Source: Chloroflexota bacterium
GTDB taxonomy: Bacteria; Chloroflexota; Anaerolineae; Aggregatilineales; Phototrophicaceae
DNA: 64,000 bases
Reading direction: 5' to 3'
Assembly: GCA_011523615.1 (NCBI GenBank)
Contig: WTGJ01000027.1
Location: 852,270 to 916,269 of the forward strand
Numbering within the stretch: position 1 is the stretch's first letter; each line of letters begins with the position of its first letter. Made by a program: the position numbers and the translations under genes. Below, piece by piece: positions 17,754 to 25,292 of this stretch. The notes under the pieces were generated by a model. It was not told the origin of the DNA. It saw only the letters and a program-made list of their open reading frames with translations, and ran no database searches.

Positions 17754-18665
17754 ATGGCCAGAGACTTTTACGACGTCCTGGGTGTGCAACGCAACGCCAG
17801 CGATGCCGAGATCAAGAAAGCCTACCGTCGCCTGGCAAAAGAGCATCACCCCGACGCCAATGATCAATCACCACAAGCGGAAGCTCGTTTCAAAGAGGTG
17901 AGCGAAGCGTACGCTACGCTTTCGGATCCTGAAAAAAGGCAGCAATATGACCTGCTGGGCCAGGTGGACGGTGGTTTTTCGGGATTTCAGAACATCCCGG
18001 TGGATTTCAGCCATTTCAATGTGGAAAACGCCGGCCCTTTCGGCGATTTCATCGAAGAGCTGTTTCAAGGACACACCCGCCAACGACGAGGGAGCGGCCG
18101 CCAAAGCACCTACCGAAAACCGAGACCCACTGCGGGCGCTGACCTCGAGCAAGCCATTGCCATCAGCCTGGCGGAAGCCTATCACGGTGCGAAGCGATCG
18201 TTTCAGATGGGTGATCAACAAATCAATGTGCGCATCCCTCGCGGGGTGGCGGATGGAAGCCGCATCCGCGTCAGTGGCAAAGGTGGACCGGGCATGAATG
18301 GCGGGCAAGTGGGCGATCTGTATCTCCGCGTGAGCGTTTTACCGGACCCAAATTACCAACGAAATGGCGATGATTTAGCGCGAGACATCACCCTCGATCT
18401 CTTCACCGCATTGCTGGGTGGCGTGATCGAAGTCCCGACGATGGAGCGCCCCGTCCGCCTCACCATCCCACCGGGCACCCCTTCTGGAAAGCGGTTCCGC
18501 ATCGCCGGAAAAGGAATGCCGCGCAGTGGAAAAACCGACCAACGCGGCGACCTTATCGTCCGCTCACAGATCCAGTTACCGGAGAAGTTGACGGCCGAAG
18601 AACGCAAATTGGTGAAGCAACTGCGGGCTTCCATTCAGCAACGAGACAGCACCGAACACAGGTAA
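17754..18665 (+). CDS. CbpA-type DnaJ co-chaperone (J domain, no zinc finger)
   Basis: 303 residues. The J domain (1-70) has the HPD motif in KEHHPDAND and the DVLGVQRNASDAEIKKAYRRLA helix. A Gly/Arg/Phe-containing linker leads directly to the two C-terminal beta-barrel substrate-binding domains (about 125-295) with VRIPRGVADGSRIRVSGKG and LTIPPGTPSGKRFRIAGKGMP. The four CxxCxGxG zinc repeats of DnaJ are absent, which makes it CbpA-like. It stimulates DnaK ATPase; no dnaK or grpE is in the window. It is transcribed from its own promoter, divergently from the S1 gene. Confidence 0.92.
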   Translation: MARDFYDVLGVQRNASDAEIKKAYRRLAKEHHPDANDQSPQAEARFKEVSEAYATLSDPEKRQQYDLLGQVDGGFSGFQNIPVDFSHFNVENAGPFGDFIEELFQGHTRQRRGSGRQSTYRKPRPTAGADLEQAIAISLAEAYHGAKRSFQMGDQQINVRIPRGVADGSRIRVSGKGGPGMNGGQVGDLYLRVSVLPDPNYQRNGDDLARDITLDLFTALLGGVIEVPTMERPVRLTIPPGTPSGKRFRIAGKGMPRSGKTDQRGDLIVRSQIQLPEKLTAEERKLVKQLRASIQQRDSTEHR

Positions 18666-18686
18666 GCGCAACCCTTAGCGGATCGG

Positions 18687-18692
18687 TATACT
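18687..18692 (+). promoter_or_regulatory. Possible -10 box of the oxidase-GGT operon
   Basis: TATACT lies about 25 bases before the ATG at 18718. A matching -35 is not clear. GAGGG five bases before the ATG serves as ribosome site. Confidence 0.3.
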
Positions 18693-18717
18693 TGCTTTCG
18701 TCGAGCCGAGGGTAAGT

Positions 18718-20127
18718 ATGGTAGACGCACATCGTGTTTTGGCGAGAGCCGCCGCGATCACCGCTCCCACCTGGGGGCTATTCGAGCATCTCTTCCCGGA
18801 ATCCTTACAGACCGACGAAAATCGTTCCGTATGGACCGAAGGTACGCCCTTTTACGAACCGTTGCCCCCTTTGCGAGGGGAAACGAGTGCCGATTTGGTC
18901 ATCATCGGCGGTGGCTTCACCGGCACTTCAACCGCCTATCACTTCAGCCGCCGGTATCCGGAAAAGCGCGTGATCCTCCTCGAAGCACGTACCATCGGCA
19001 ATGGTGCGAGCGGTCGCAATGGGGGGCACCTGCTCAATGGCCTGGCAGATCCCAGGAGCCACGCCACGCCAGAGATGACCCGGCGCGTTCACGAAACCAC
19101 CGCCCGGGGGATCCAAAACCTGATCGCCCTCATCCAGCGTCACAACTTGGCGGTCGATCATCAACTCGGGGGAGCGCTGCGGGTCTTCACCGACGCGGAA
19201 CGCGCTGAGAAAGCGCATCAATACAGCGAAGAAATTGCTCCCCTCGGCATCGCGGAGACTTTTCTCACCCCCGCAGAGTTGCAGCATAAACTGAATCTGC
19301 AGGGGGTGCATGGCGCGATCCTCGATCCTTTGGCCGGTCAGATCAATGGCGCGCAGCTGACTCGTTCTCTCCGCCCCATCCTGCTGGAAGCCGGCGTCGC
19401 CATCTACGAAAACACTCCCGTAATTCGGGTGGAAGAAGGCCGCAACATACAGTTGCACACTCCAGCAGCCACGGTGAAGACGCAGGCGATCGTCCTCGCC
19501 ACCAATGGCTATACGACCCAACTGGGTTATTTTCGCGATGCCATCTTCGCGCTGCATTCTCATGTCTTTGCCACCGCTCCTCAATCAGCCGCAGAACTGG
19601 CCGCGCTGGGTTGGCGGGAGCATGATGTCTATTCTGATGATCTGGATCGCATCTCTTACGTCGCCAGGACAAGCGATCGTCGGATCGTCTTCGGCGGCGG
19701 CAGCAACGCATCTTATGCCTACCGTTTCAACAATCAAAGCGTGTATCCCGGTTCGCCGGAACGGGCCAAGCCTGCTTTTGCTGCCATGAAACGCACCTTG
19801 CAACAATACCTGCCCGGTAGTGTCGGTTTGCCGATCACTCACCGCTGGACGGGTACCCTGGGTTATACGCTCGCCAGGAACACGCTGATGGGCGTTCGTG
19901 GAGCGCATCGGAATGTATTTTACGCGCTCGGTTACTGCGGCCACGGCGTGAACTTAGCGAACATCGCCGGCGAAGTGCTCACCGATTTGTACTCCGGTGA
20001 TGATGAGCGCTGGCGGGGATTGCCTTTCTACGATTCGCAGTATCTACGCATCCCCCCCGAACCCTTCCGCTGGCTGGGCTATCAACTGTTCACAGGCCTG
20101 ACGGGCAAAGCTCCTCGGACACAATGA
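18718..20127 (+). CDS. FAD-dependent amino-acid/amine oxidoreductase (DAO family)
   Basis: 469 residues. The ADP-binding beta-alpha-beta motif is DLVIIGGGFTGTSTAYHF (about 61-78), followed by ERxxxGNGASGRNGG-type residues (TIGNGASGRNGGHL), the flavin region of the glycine/D-amino-acid oxidase family, and a C-terminal GYCGHGVNLANIAGE segment. The overall pattern resembles gamma-glutamylputrescine oxidases (PuuB-like). The next gene, overlapping by four bases, encodes a gamma-glutamyltransferase, which makes a gamma-glutamyl amine or amino acid a plausible shared substrate. That link is inference from context. Confidence 0.85.
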   Translation: MVDAHRVLARAAAITAPTWGLFEHLFPESLQTDENRSVWTEGTPFYEPLPPLRGETSADLVIIGGGFTGTSTAYHFSRRYPEKRVILLEARTIGNGASGRNGGHLLNGLADPRSHATPEMTRRVHETTARGIQNLIALIQRHNLAVDHQLGGALRVFTDAERAEKAHQYSEEIAPLGIAETFLTPAELQHKLNLQGVHGAILDPLAGQINGAQLTRSLRPILLEAGVAIYENTPVIRVEEGRNIQLHTPAATVKTQAIVLATNGYTTQLGYFRDAIFALHSHVFATAPQSAAELAALGWREHDVYSDDLDRISYVARTSDRRIVFGGGSNASYAYRFNNQSVYPGSPERAKPAFAAMKRTLQQYLPGSVGLPITHRWTGTLGYTLARNTLMGVRGAHRNVFYALGYCGHGVNLANIAGEVLTDLYSGDDERWRGLPFYDSQYLRIPPEPFRWLGYQLFTGLTGKAPRTQ

Positions 20128-21770
20128 AAAAAGGCATGCTCATGAAAACGATGGATTTTGATTTTCGCTCGCGCCGCTCCATGGTCGCCGGGAAGCAAGG
20201 AATGGTTGCGGCGAGCAATCCCCTCGCGGCCCAGGCTGGTTTGCGCATCCTGCAGCAGGGTGGTACGGCGGCCGACGCAGCGATCGCCGCCGCTGCGGTG
20301 ATGAACGTCGTCGCCCCGTCCTCCACCGGGATCGGCGGGGATTGCTTCGCTCTGTATTATGACGCGAGCGCCCGTCAGGTCAGCGCCCTGAACGGCAGCG
20401 GCCGCGCAGCCAGAGCTCTCTCGCTGGAAACGGTGCGTGCCGCCGGCCACGAGCAAATGCCGCATCGAGACGCCGTCTCGGTCACCGTCCCCGGTGCAGT
20501 CCGTGGTTGGGCCGATCTGCTGGAACGATTCGGCCGGTTGTCTCTGAAAGAAACCTTGGCCGATGCCATTCAATACGCGTCCGAGGGTTATCCGCTCAGC
20601 CCGGTTTTTGGCCACAGTTGGCAACACAGTGAAGCGCTCTTGCAGAGCTGGCCGCATACCGCGGATTACCTGCCCAATGGCCAGGCGCCGGCGGTAGGGC
20701 AGATCGTCCGCTTGCCTCAATTGGCAGCATCTCTTCAACGAATCGCCGAGCAAGGTCCAGACGCTTTTTACGAAGGTGAAATGGCTGACCGCATCGCAAC
20801 CACATTGCGCGATCTTGGCTCACCCATGTCGGCAGCCGATTTGCGCGATCATCGGTCGGATTGGGCCGATTCCATCCACATCGACTATCGCGGAACGCGC
20901 ATCCACGAACACCCACCCAACGGGCAGGGGCTGGCCGCACTGATCGCGCTGCAAATTTGCAGTGGGTGGCCCATCGATTCTCTCCCTCCTTTGTCGCCGG
21001 AACGGCTGCACCTCCAGGTGGAAGCGATGCGAGTCGGTTTTGCCGATGCAGCCCAATATGTGGCGGATGCCGCAACCCACCCTGCACCCTTGGATTTTCT
21101 GCTGAGTGAAGGATATGCCGCCGAACGACGAGCGCAGATCTCTCCGCTGAAGGCGATGAGCCCACCCAGTTACGGCCGACCCGCTGGTTCTTCCGATACG
21201 ATTTACCTTTGCACCGTCGATGGAGAGGGAAACGGTTGCTCCTTCATCAACAGCCTATTTATGGGTTGGGGATCGGGCATTGTCGTACCGGGAACCGGCA
21301 TCTTTCTGCAAAACCGCGGTGCGGGTTTTCGGCTCGAACCCGGCCATCCCAACGCCTTAGCCGGTGGCAAACGACCCTATCACACCATCATTCCCGGCAT
21401 GATGACGCGCGACGGTGATTTGTGCGGTGTCTTCGGCGTCATGGGTGGCTACATGCAACCGCAGGGGCATCTGCAAGTCGTCAGCGCCATGCTCGATGAT
21501 GATCTCAATCCGCAGGAAGCGCTCGATCGGCCGCGTTGGTGCCTGGGCGCCGGCGTCTCTGTTGCCGGTGATAGTGAGCTGCTGCTCGAAGAAGGCATAT
21601 CGCTGAAAACCATGGCTGGTTTGGCGCGGCTGGGTCATCGCGTCCGCCCCATCAGCGGTGCCGATCGTGCGGTTTTCGGCAGCGGACAAATCATCCTGCG
21701 GGATGCAAGCAGTGGCGTTCTATTCGGTGGCAGCGACCCGCGCAAAGATGGTCTGGTAGCCGCCTATTGA
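20124..21770 (+). CDS. ggt: Gamma-glutamyltransferase
   Basis: 548 residues of the Ntn-hydrolase GGT family, which transfers or hydrolyses gamma-glutamyl groups and matures by self-cleavage before a Thr. N-terminal half: GKQGMVAASNPLAAQAGLRILQ, GGTAADAAIAAA and STGIGGDCFALYYD. The predicted nucleophile is T359 in SSDTIYLCTVD, aligned with E. coli Thr391, followed by SFINSLFMGWGSGIVVPGTGI and KRPYHTIIPGMM. No convincing signal peptide is seen, so a cytoplasmic place is possible. It overlaps the oxidase stop by four bases. Its own stop codon lies inside the promoter of the small RNA gene that follows. Confidence 0.92.
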   Translation: MKKGMLMKTMDFDFRSRRSMVAGKQGMVAASNPLAAQAGLRILQQGGTAADAAIAAAAVMNVVAPSSTGIGGDCFALYYDASARQVSALNGSGRAARALSLETVRAAGHEQMPHRDAVSVTVPGAVRGWADLLERFGRLSLKETLADAIQYASEGYPLSPVFGHSWQHSEALLQSWPHTADYLPNGQAPAVGQIVRLPQLAASLQRIAEQGPDAFYEGEMADRIATTLRDLGSPMSAADLRDHRSDWADSIHIDYRGTRIHEHPPNGQGLAALIALQICSGWPIDSLPPLSPERLHLQVEAMRVGFADAAQYVADAATHPAPLDFLLSEGYAAERRAQISPLKAMSPPSYGRPAGSSDTIYLCTVDGEGNGCSFINSLFMGWGSGIVVPGTGIFLQNRGAGFRLEPGHPNALAGGKRPYHTIIPGMMTRDGDLCGVFGVMGGYMQPQGHLQVVSAMLDDDLNPQEALDRPRWCLGAGVSVAGDSELLLEEGISLKTMAGLARLGHRVRPISGADRAVFGSGQIILRDASSGVLFGGSDPRKDGLVAAY

Positions 21771-21795
21771 ATTCATGCTGTGCTTTTGCTATGTT
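21767..21795 (+). promoter_or_regulatory. Promoter of the small structured RNA
   Basis: TTGAAT (21767-21772) and TATGTT (21790-21795) are exactly 17 bases apart. The -35 box overlaps the stop codon of ggt. Transcription would start near 21802. Confidence 0.55.
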
Positions 21796-21832
21796 TCGCG
21801 CATCGTCCAAACAAACGAAAGGAGGTGATTCA

Positions 21833-21868
21833 GTGAATGGCTGTATGGTGGGGGTGAATCCACGCTGA
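21833..21868 (+). CDS. 11-residue leader-type peptide ORF MNGCMVGVNPR
   Basis: GTG at 21833 lies seven bases after GGAGG of the extremely strong ribosome site, and the frame runs MNGCMVGVNPR then TGA. A second start, ATG at 21837 in another frame, gives MAVWWG then TGA. Codon 5 onward lies in the 5' arm of the long stem, so a translating ribosome would open that stem. Whether the peptide matters or only ribosome passage does is unknown. Confidence 0.4.
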   Translation: MNGCMVGVNPR

Positions 21869-21924
21869 ACATCACCTTCGGGGGATGAGCCACGTGCGGT
21901 TCACCTCCACCCGCTACAAGCGAA

Positions 21925-21952
21925 AAAGGCGGCCGATCGATCGGCCGCCTTT
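21925..21952. terminator. Perfect 28-bp palindromic bidirectional terminator
   Basis: AAAGGCGGCCGATC is followed directly by its reverse complement GATCGGCCGCCTTT, then TGCTTTT. It can end both the small RNA on the plus strand and the nine-gene operon arriving from the minus strand (stop at 21971). Confidence 0.75.
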
Positions 21953-21970
21953 GCTTTTCCGTCGCTCGCT

Positions 21971-23149
21971 TCAGTCGATCCCGTTGGCGATTTTTTGCAA
22001 AGCCTGCCGACAATCGGCGATCAAGTCATCGATCTCTTCCAGTCCCACCGAAATGCGAACCAGGCCGGGTGAAAGTCCCGCGGCCACCAACTGTTCCTCC
22101 GAAAAACGGGCGTGACTGGTCAAGGCAGGTAGGCAGACCATCGTCTCCGCCGCGCCCAGGTGCGGCACATTGCGCAGCAAGGCCAGGGACTCGCTGAACG
22201 TTTGTGCGGCTGATAGACTGCCGAGGTCGACGCAGAGCATCCCGCCGAAACCCTTCATTTGCTGCTTCGCGACTTCATGTTGGGAAGAGCTTTCCAATCC
22301 CGGATACAGCACTTCTTTCACGGGTGCTTCGTCTTCGAAAAAACGGGCCAACTGCAGCGCATTCTCGTTGTGAAGTTTCATCCGTAAGGGCAAGGATTTC
22401 AGGCTGCGATCGATGAGGAATGCATCCTGCGGACTGGGTATTCCGCCCAGCATTTTGCGCGCTTCATACAAAGGTACGATCAAGTCTTCATCCGTGATGA
22501 CCGCGCCGGCCGTCACATCGGCATGACCGCCAATGTATTTCGTCACACTATGGATGATGAGATCGACGCCAAATTCCCGGGGAGTCTGATTGATGGGCGT
22601 AGCGAAGGTGTTATCGATGATCGTGAGCGCCCCACAACGCCGGGCCGCCGCGACCACCTGCGGGATCGAGAGGCAATCGACTCGCGGGTTCACGGGCGTT
22701 TCAAAGAAGACGACTTTCGCTTCCGGGGCGATCTCGTCGCAGCGATACAACTCATCTTCAGACAGGATCACCGGTTGAATGCCATAATTGGGCAAGAAAT
22801 CCTCGATGTAATGCAGCGTGCTGCCATACACCGCCCGAGAAGCCACGATGGTGTCGCCGCTCTTCAGCAATTTCAGTAAAGTCATCGTGATGGCATTCAT
22901 CCCGGATGAGAAAAGCAGAGCCGCTTCTCCCCCTTCCAGGGCGGCCAGTTTTTTCTCGACATTGCGGATAGTAGGGTTACTATAGCGCGTGTAAAAATAG
23001 CGCTCAGCATCATATTCATTCAACTCGGTGTAGTCTTCATTCTCGTCCACGCTGAAGGCAACGGTTTGGTAGATCGGATGCACGAGCGAGCGTTCCGCAT
23101 CCTTTCTGCCATGGATCAAATTTGTAGCGAGGGATCGTTCGTCGTTCAT
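21971..23149 (-). CDS. PLP-dependent trans-sulfuration enzyme (cystathionine gamma-synthase/lyase family)
   Basis: About 392 residues of the Cys/Met-metabolism PLP family. Visible signatures are YTRYSNPTIRNVEKKLAALEG (Tyr and Arg phosphate-binding), FSSGMNAI, ETPVNP, DNTFATP and the PLP-lysine motif SVTKYIGGHADV. Members include cystathionine gamma-synthase, beta- and gamma-lyases, O-acetylhomoserine sulfhydrylase and methionine gamma-lyase; the exact reaction cannot be read from these motifs. ATG at 23149 is chosen: GAGAAGG precedes it and it follows the sixA stop by one base. It is the last gene of the long minus-strand operon that begins at 30174. Confidence 0.88.
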   Translation of the reverse strand: MNDERSLATNLIHGRKDAERSLVHPIYQTVAFSVDENEDYTELNEYDAERYFYTRYSNPTIRNVEKKLAALEGGEAALLFSSGMNAITMTLLKLLKSGDTIVASRAVYGSTLHYIEDFLPNYGIQPVILSEDELYRCDEIAPEAKVVFFETPVNPRVDCLSIPQVVAAARRCGALTIIDNTFATPINQTPREFGVDLIIHSVTKYIGGHADVTAGAVITDEDLIVPLYEARKMLGGIPSPQDAFLIDRSLKSLPLRMKLHNENALQLARFFEDEAPVKEVLYPGLESSSQHEVAKQQMKGFGGMLCVDLGSLSAAQTFSESLALLRNVPHLGAAETMVCLPALTSHARFSEEQLVAAGLSPGLVRISVGLEEIDDLIADCRQALQKIANGID

Positions 23150-23150
23150 A

Positions 23151-23636
23151 TCAAGGAACCTTCTCCACCAACAGATCAAAAACGCGCGGTGCGATCATCC
23201 ACACCAGTGAGCCACGAGTCGGTTCTCTCAGGTAGACATCCACTCTGGCCAAACCGCCCTTCTTCATCACCACCATCCCGCCGGTCAACGCTTCAATGGT
23301 TTCACTGAAGGTCGGCTCGTGCCCGACCAGCATCACCGAATCTCGCGGTTCATGCCCGGCCAACATGCCTTCGAGCGAAGCCAGCCCCCAATTGAAATCG
23401 CCCATTGCGGGATCGATTTTGACCGATGAACCCAACTGATGGGCGACGATATCGGCCGTTTGACGCGCACGGATGCGGGGGCTGCTGTAGATGGCTGCCA
23501 GATCCAGTTCCAAGCGGTGGATGACGCGGGCCGCATTCTGAGTGCGCCGTTTGCCACGTGCGGTCAATTCCCGGGCGAAATCTTCGACTCGGCCCCGTTC
23601 CTCTGCCTGTGCATGTCGCAGAAAATACAGCCGCAT
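23151..23636 (-). CDS. sixA: SixA-like phosphohistidine phosphatase
   Basis: About 161 residues. MRLYFLRHAQAE at the start holds the RHG-type catalytic His, here RHA as in SixA. Then come SSPRIRARQTADIV (second Arg) and VMLVGHEPTFSETIEALTGG with the second catalytic His, followed by KKGGLARVDV as in SixA. SixA removes phosphate from histidines of phosphotransfer domains such as ArcB or PTSNtr proteins. An in-frame ATG at 23651 would overlap the previous stop by 13 bases; 23636 fits the family's N-terminus. Confidence 0.88.
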   Translation of the reverse strand: MRLYFLRHAQAEERGRVEDFARELTARGKRRTQNAARVIHRLELDLAAIYSSPRIRARQTADIVAHQLGSSVKIDPAMGDFNWGLASLEGMLAGHEPRDSVMLVGHEPTFSETIEALTGGMVVMKKGGLARVDVYLREPTRGSLVWMIAPRVFDLLVEKVP

Positions 23637-23638
23637 TC

Positions 23639-24049
23639 CTAGATGCCCCATCCTGCCGGAAGGCGTTGCACACCGATGAACACCAACACGATGGCAGCCG
23701 TCAGGGCAATGATGCCATGGCGGTAGCGTTGCCGGTCGGTCTTACCCGGAAAGCGCGCTCGCTGCAGCTCCAATATGCCCAAGCCGATCGTCATCGTGAT
23801 GAGATGTTCCCAGCGATACAAGAAGGCAGCATCGAACCAATTGCCGATGATGATCAAATACAAGAGGCCGACCGCCCACTGGACGCGGAACAGCCAGTGA
23901 TACAACAACATGGCGAGCCGCTCCAACCTGCCGTACTTCTGCGATCCGCCGGAGATGACACCCTGACCCAAACGAACGAATAGAACCAGCGTCAGAACGA
24001 CGATCACCCAGCGGAGGCCGGAATGAACCTCAGCGATGGTTTCTGTCAT
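23639..24049 (-). CDS. Small four-helix membrane protein with conserved-looking histidines
   Basis: 136 residues with four hydrophobic segments (about 12-32, 45-68, 78-95 and 108-128). Histidines lie at segment borders: HSGLRW near residue 9, LYHWLFRVQW, YRWEHLITM and RYRHGIIAL. This pattern resembles small cytochrome-b-like or copper-resistance-type membrane proteins, so haem or metal binding is conceivable but not shown. I do not recognise a named family. It overlaps galE's stop by four bases and is followed at once by sixA, so it is in the same operon. Confidence 0.7.
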   Translation of the reverse strand: MTETIAEVHSGLRWVIVVLTLVLFVRLGQGVISGGSQKYGRLERLAMLLYHWLFRVQWAVGLLYLIIIGNWFDAAFLYRWEHLITMTIGLGILELQRARFPGKTDRQRYRHGIIALTAAIVLVFIGVQRLPAGWGI

Positions 24050-25050
24050 AGCCCGGCTCCTTCACTTCCCTGATAACCATGAGGATGATTGCGATGCCAA
24101 TGCCAGGCGGAAGCCACCATTTCCTCCAGCGAAGGATGACGCGGTCGCCAACCCAGTTCTGATCGAATCCGCGAACTATCTGCGACCAATCGGGCGACAT
24201 CGCCAAACCTTCGCGCTGCGATTTCCACCGAGATTTCGCATTCCGTCACCTGACGTGCTACTTCGATCACTTCCCGCACCGAATATCCCTGGCCACTCCC
24301 TATATTGTAGACACTACTGGCTTGATTGTCTTCCAGGGCGCGTAAGGCGCGCAGATGAGCATCAGCGAGATCCATGACGTGGACATAATCCCGAACGCAA
24401 GTTCCGTCCTCCGTATCATAATCATCACCATAGAGCAACAACCGTTCCCGTTGCCCCAGGGCGACTTGCAACACCAGGGGGATCAGGTGCGTTTCCGGAT
24501 CGTGCGCTTCTCCGATGTGTCCCTTTGGGTGTGCGCCGGAAGCATTGAAATAACGCAAGCTCACCGTACGCAATCCATAAATCTCTTCCAACCAACCGAG
24601 TTGCCGTTCCACGGCCCATTTGGTTTCGCCGTACACACTGCCCGGTGAAATCAGATCGTCTTCCCGGAGCGGCCGCTGTTGTACCGCATATACATTGGCG
24701 CTGGATGAAAACACAAAATTACCGATGCCAGCCACCGTCACGGCTTCCAACAAATTCATAGTGGCGAGCAGATTGCCGCGCAGATACTTGAATGGCTCGC
24801 GCATGCTCTCGCCCACCTGTATGTGAGAGGCAAAATGCAATGCGCCGTTGAATTCATGGGCCGCGAACAGTTCCCGCAAGGCGCGGCGATCCAGCAAATC
24901 TCCGCGATGGAATTCTGCCTTTGGGTGGATGGCCGGGCGAAAGCCACTGCTCAAATTATCAAATACCACCACCTCTTCGCCAGCCGCGATCAAAGCGTCG
25001 ACCACATGACTGCCGATGTAGCCCGCCCCTCCCGTTACGAGATATTTCAC
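24046..25050 (-). CDS. galE: UDP-glucose 4-epimerase
   Basis: About 334 residues of the extended SDR family. KYLVTGGAGYIGSHVVDALI is the NAD-binding Gly motif; FSSSANVY and SVYGETKWAVE supply the Ser and the catalytic Tyr-xxx-Lys; YFNASGAHPKGHIGEAHDPETHLIPL, DGTCVRDYVHVMDLADAH and VYNIGSGQGYSV are typical GalE blocks. It interconverts UDP-glucose and UDP-galactose for glycan synthesis. GTG at 25050 (GTGA overlap with the upstream stop) is taken as start because the fold begins there; an upstream extension to 25119 would run through the preceding gene. Confidence 0.93.
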   Translation of the reverse strand: MKYLVTGGAGYIGSHVVDALIAAGEEVVVFDNLSSGFRPAIHPKAEFHRGDLLDRRALRELFAAHEFNGALHFASHIQVGESMREPFKYLRGNLLATMNLLEAVTVAGIGNFVFSSSANVYAVQQRPLREDDLISPGSVYGETKWAVERQLGWLEEIYGLRTVSLRYFNASGAHPKGHIGEAHDPETHLIPLVLQVALGQRERLLLYGDDYDTEDGTCVRDYVHVMDLADAHLRALRALEDNQASSVYNIGSGQGYSVREVIEVARQVTECEISVEIAARRFGDVARLVADSSRIRSELGWRPRHPSLEEMVASAWHWHRNHPHGYQGSEGAGL

Positions 25051-25292
25051 AGCAATTCTTTCCCAAAATAGGCGACTAGGGCGCCACCGACACTGCCGAT
25101 GAAAACGAGCAGAAGACAAGCCAGCCCTTGAATCAGCCAGCGGAACGGGTGGGTCATCCCGAAAGGCAAGGATGCCTCTCCGCCCGTTTCGGCAGTTTGT
25201 TGGGCCAAGGCAGCCAACAGCTGCAGTTGACGTTCGCTTTCGGCGATCAATTCAGCAAATGCCTCGTGCTGTGTTCCGTCTGCTCGCTTCAT
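25047..25292 (-). CDS. Small single-span membrane protein of unknown function
   Basis: 81 residues. The first 45 residues are polar with helical character (AELIAESERQLQLLAALAQQ), and a C-terminal membrane helix follows (about 52-76, LIQGLACLLLVFIGSVGGALVAYFG). It overlaps cdsA by four bases upstream and galE by four bases downstream, so expression is coupled to both. I do not recognise a family. Tail-anchored topology is inferred from the position of the hydrophobic stretch. Confidence 0.65.
   Translation of the reverse strand: MKRADGTQHEAFAELIAESERQLQLLAALAQQTAETGGEASLPFGMTHPFRWLIQGLACLLLVFIGSVGGALVAYFGKELL

Larger units (their letters stand above)
21802..21952 (+). ncRNA. Compact independent transcript: perfect Shine-Dalgarno, tiny ORF, long stem, palindromic terminator
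   Basis: About 150 bases between a clear promoter and a strong terminator. AAAGGAGGTGAT (21818-21829) matches the complement of the usual 16S rRNA 3' tail over 12 bases and precedes an 11-codon ORF. Bases 21847-21860 pair with 21898-21911 (14 pairs, two G-U). After one bulged C, 21861-21864 pair with 21893-21896. Inside, 21870-21876 and 21881-21887 form a hairpin capped by C-UUCG-G. The 3' arm contains TCACCTCC (21901-21908), the exact complement of GGAGGTGA in the Shine-Dalgarno region, so two folds compete. I recognise no known RNA family. The start is inferred from the promoter. Confidence 0.55.

Noticed and set aside
21802-21952. Group II intron fragment or rRNA fragment as explanation of the small RNA
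   Set aside because: The GAGCC...GGTTC hairpin recalls intron domain IV, and GTGCGGTT..CACCTCC recalls the 16S tail, but neither extends further, and promoter, ORF and terminator form a coherent unit.
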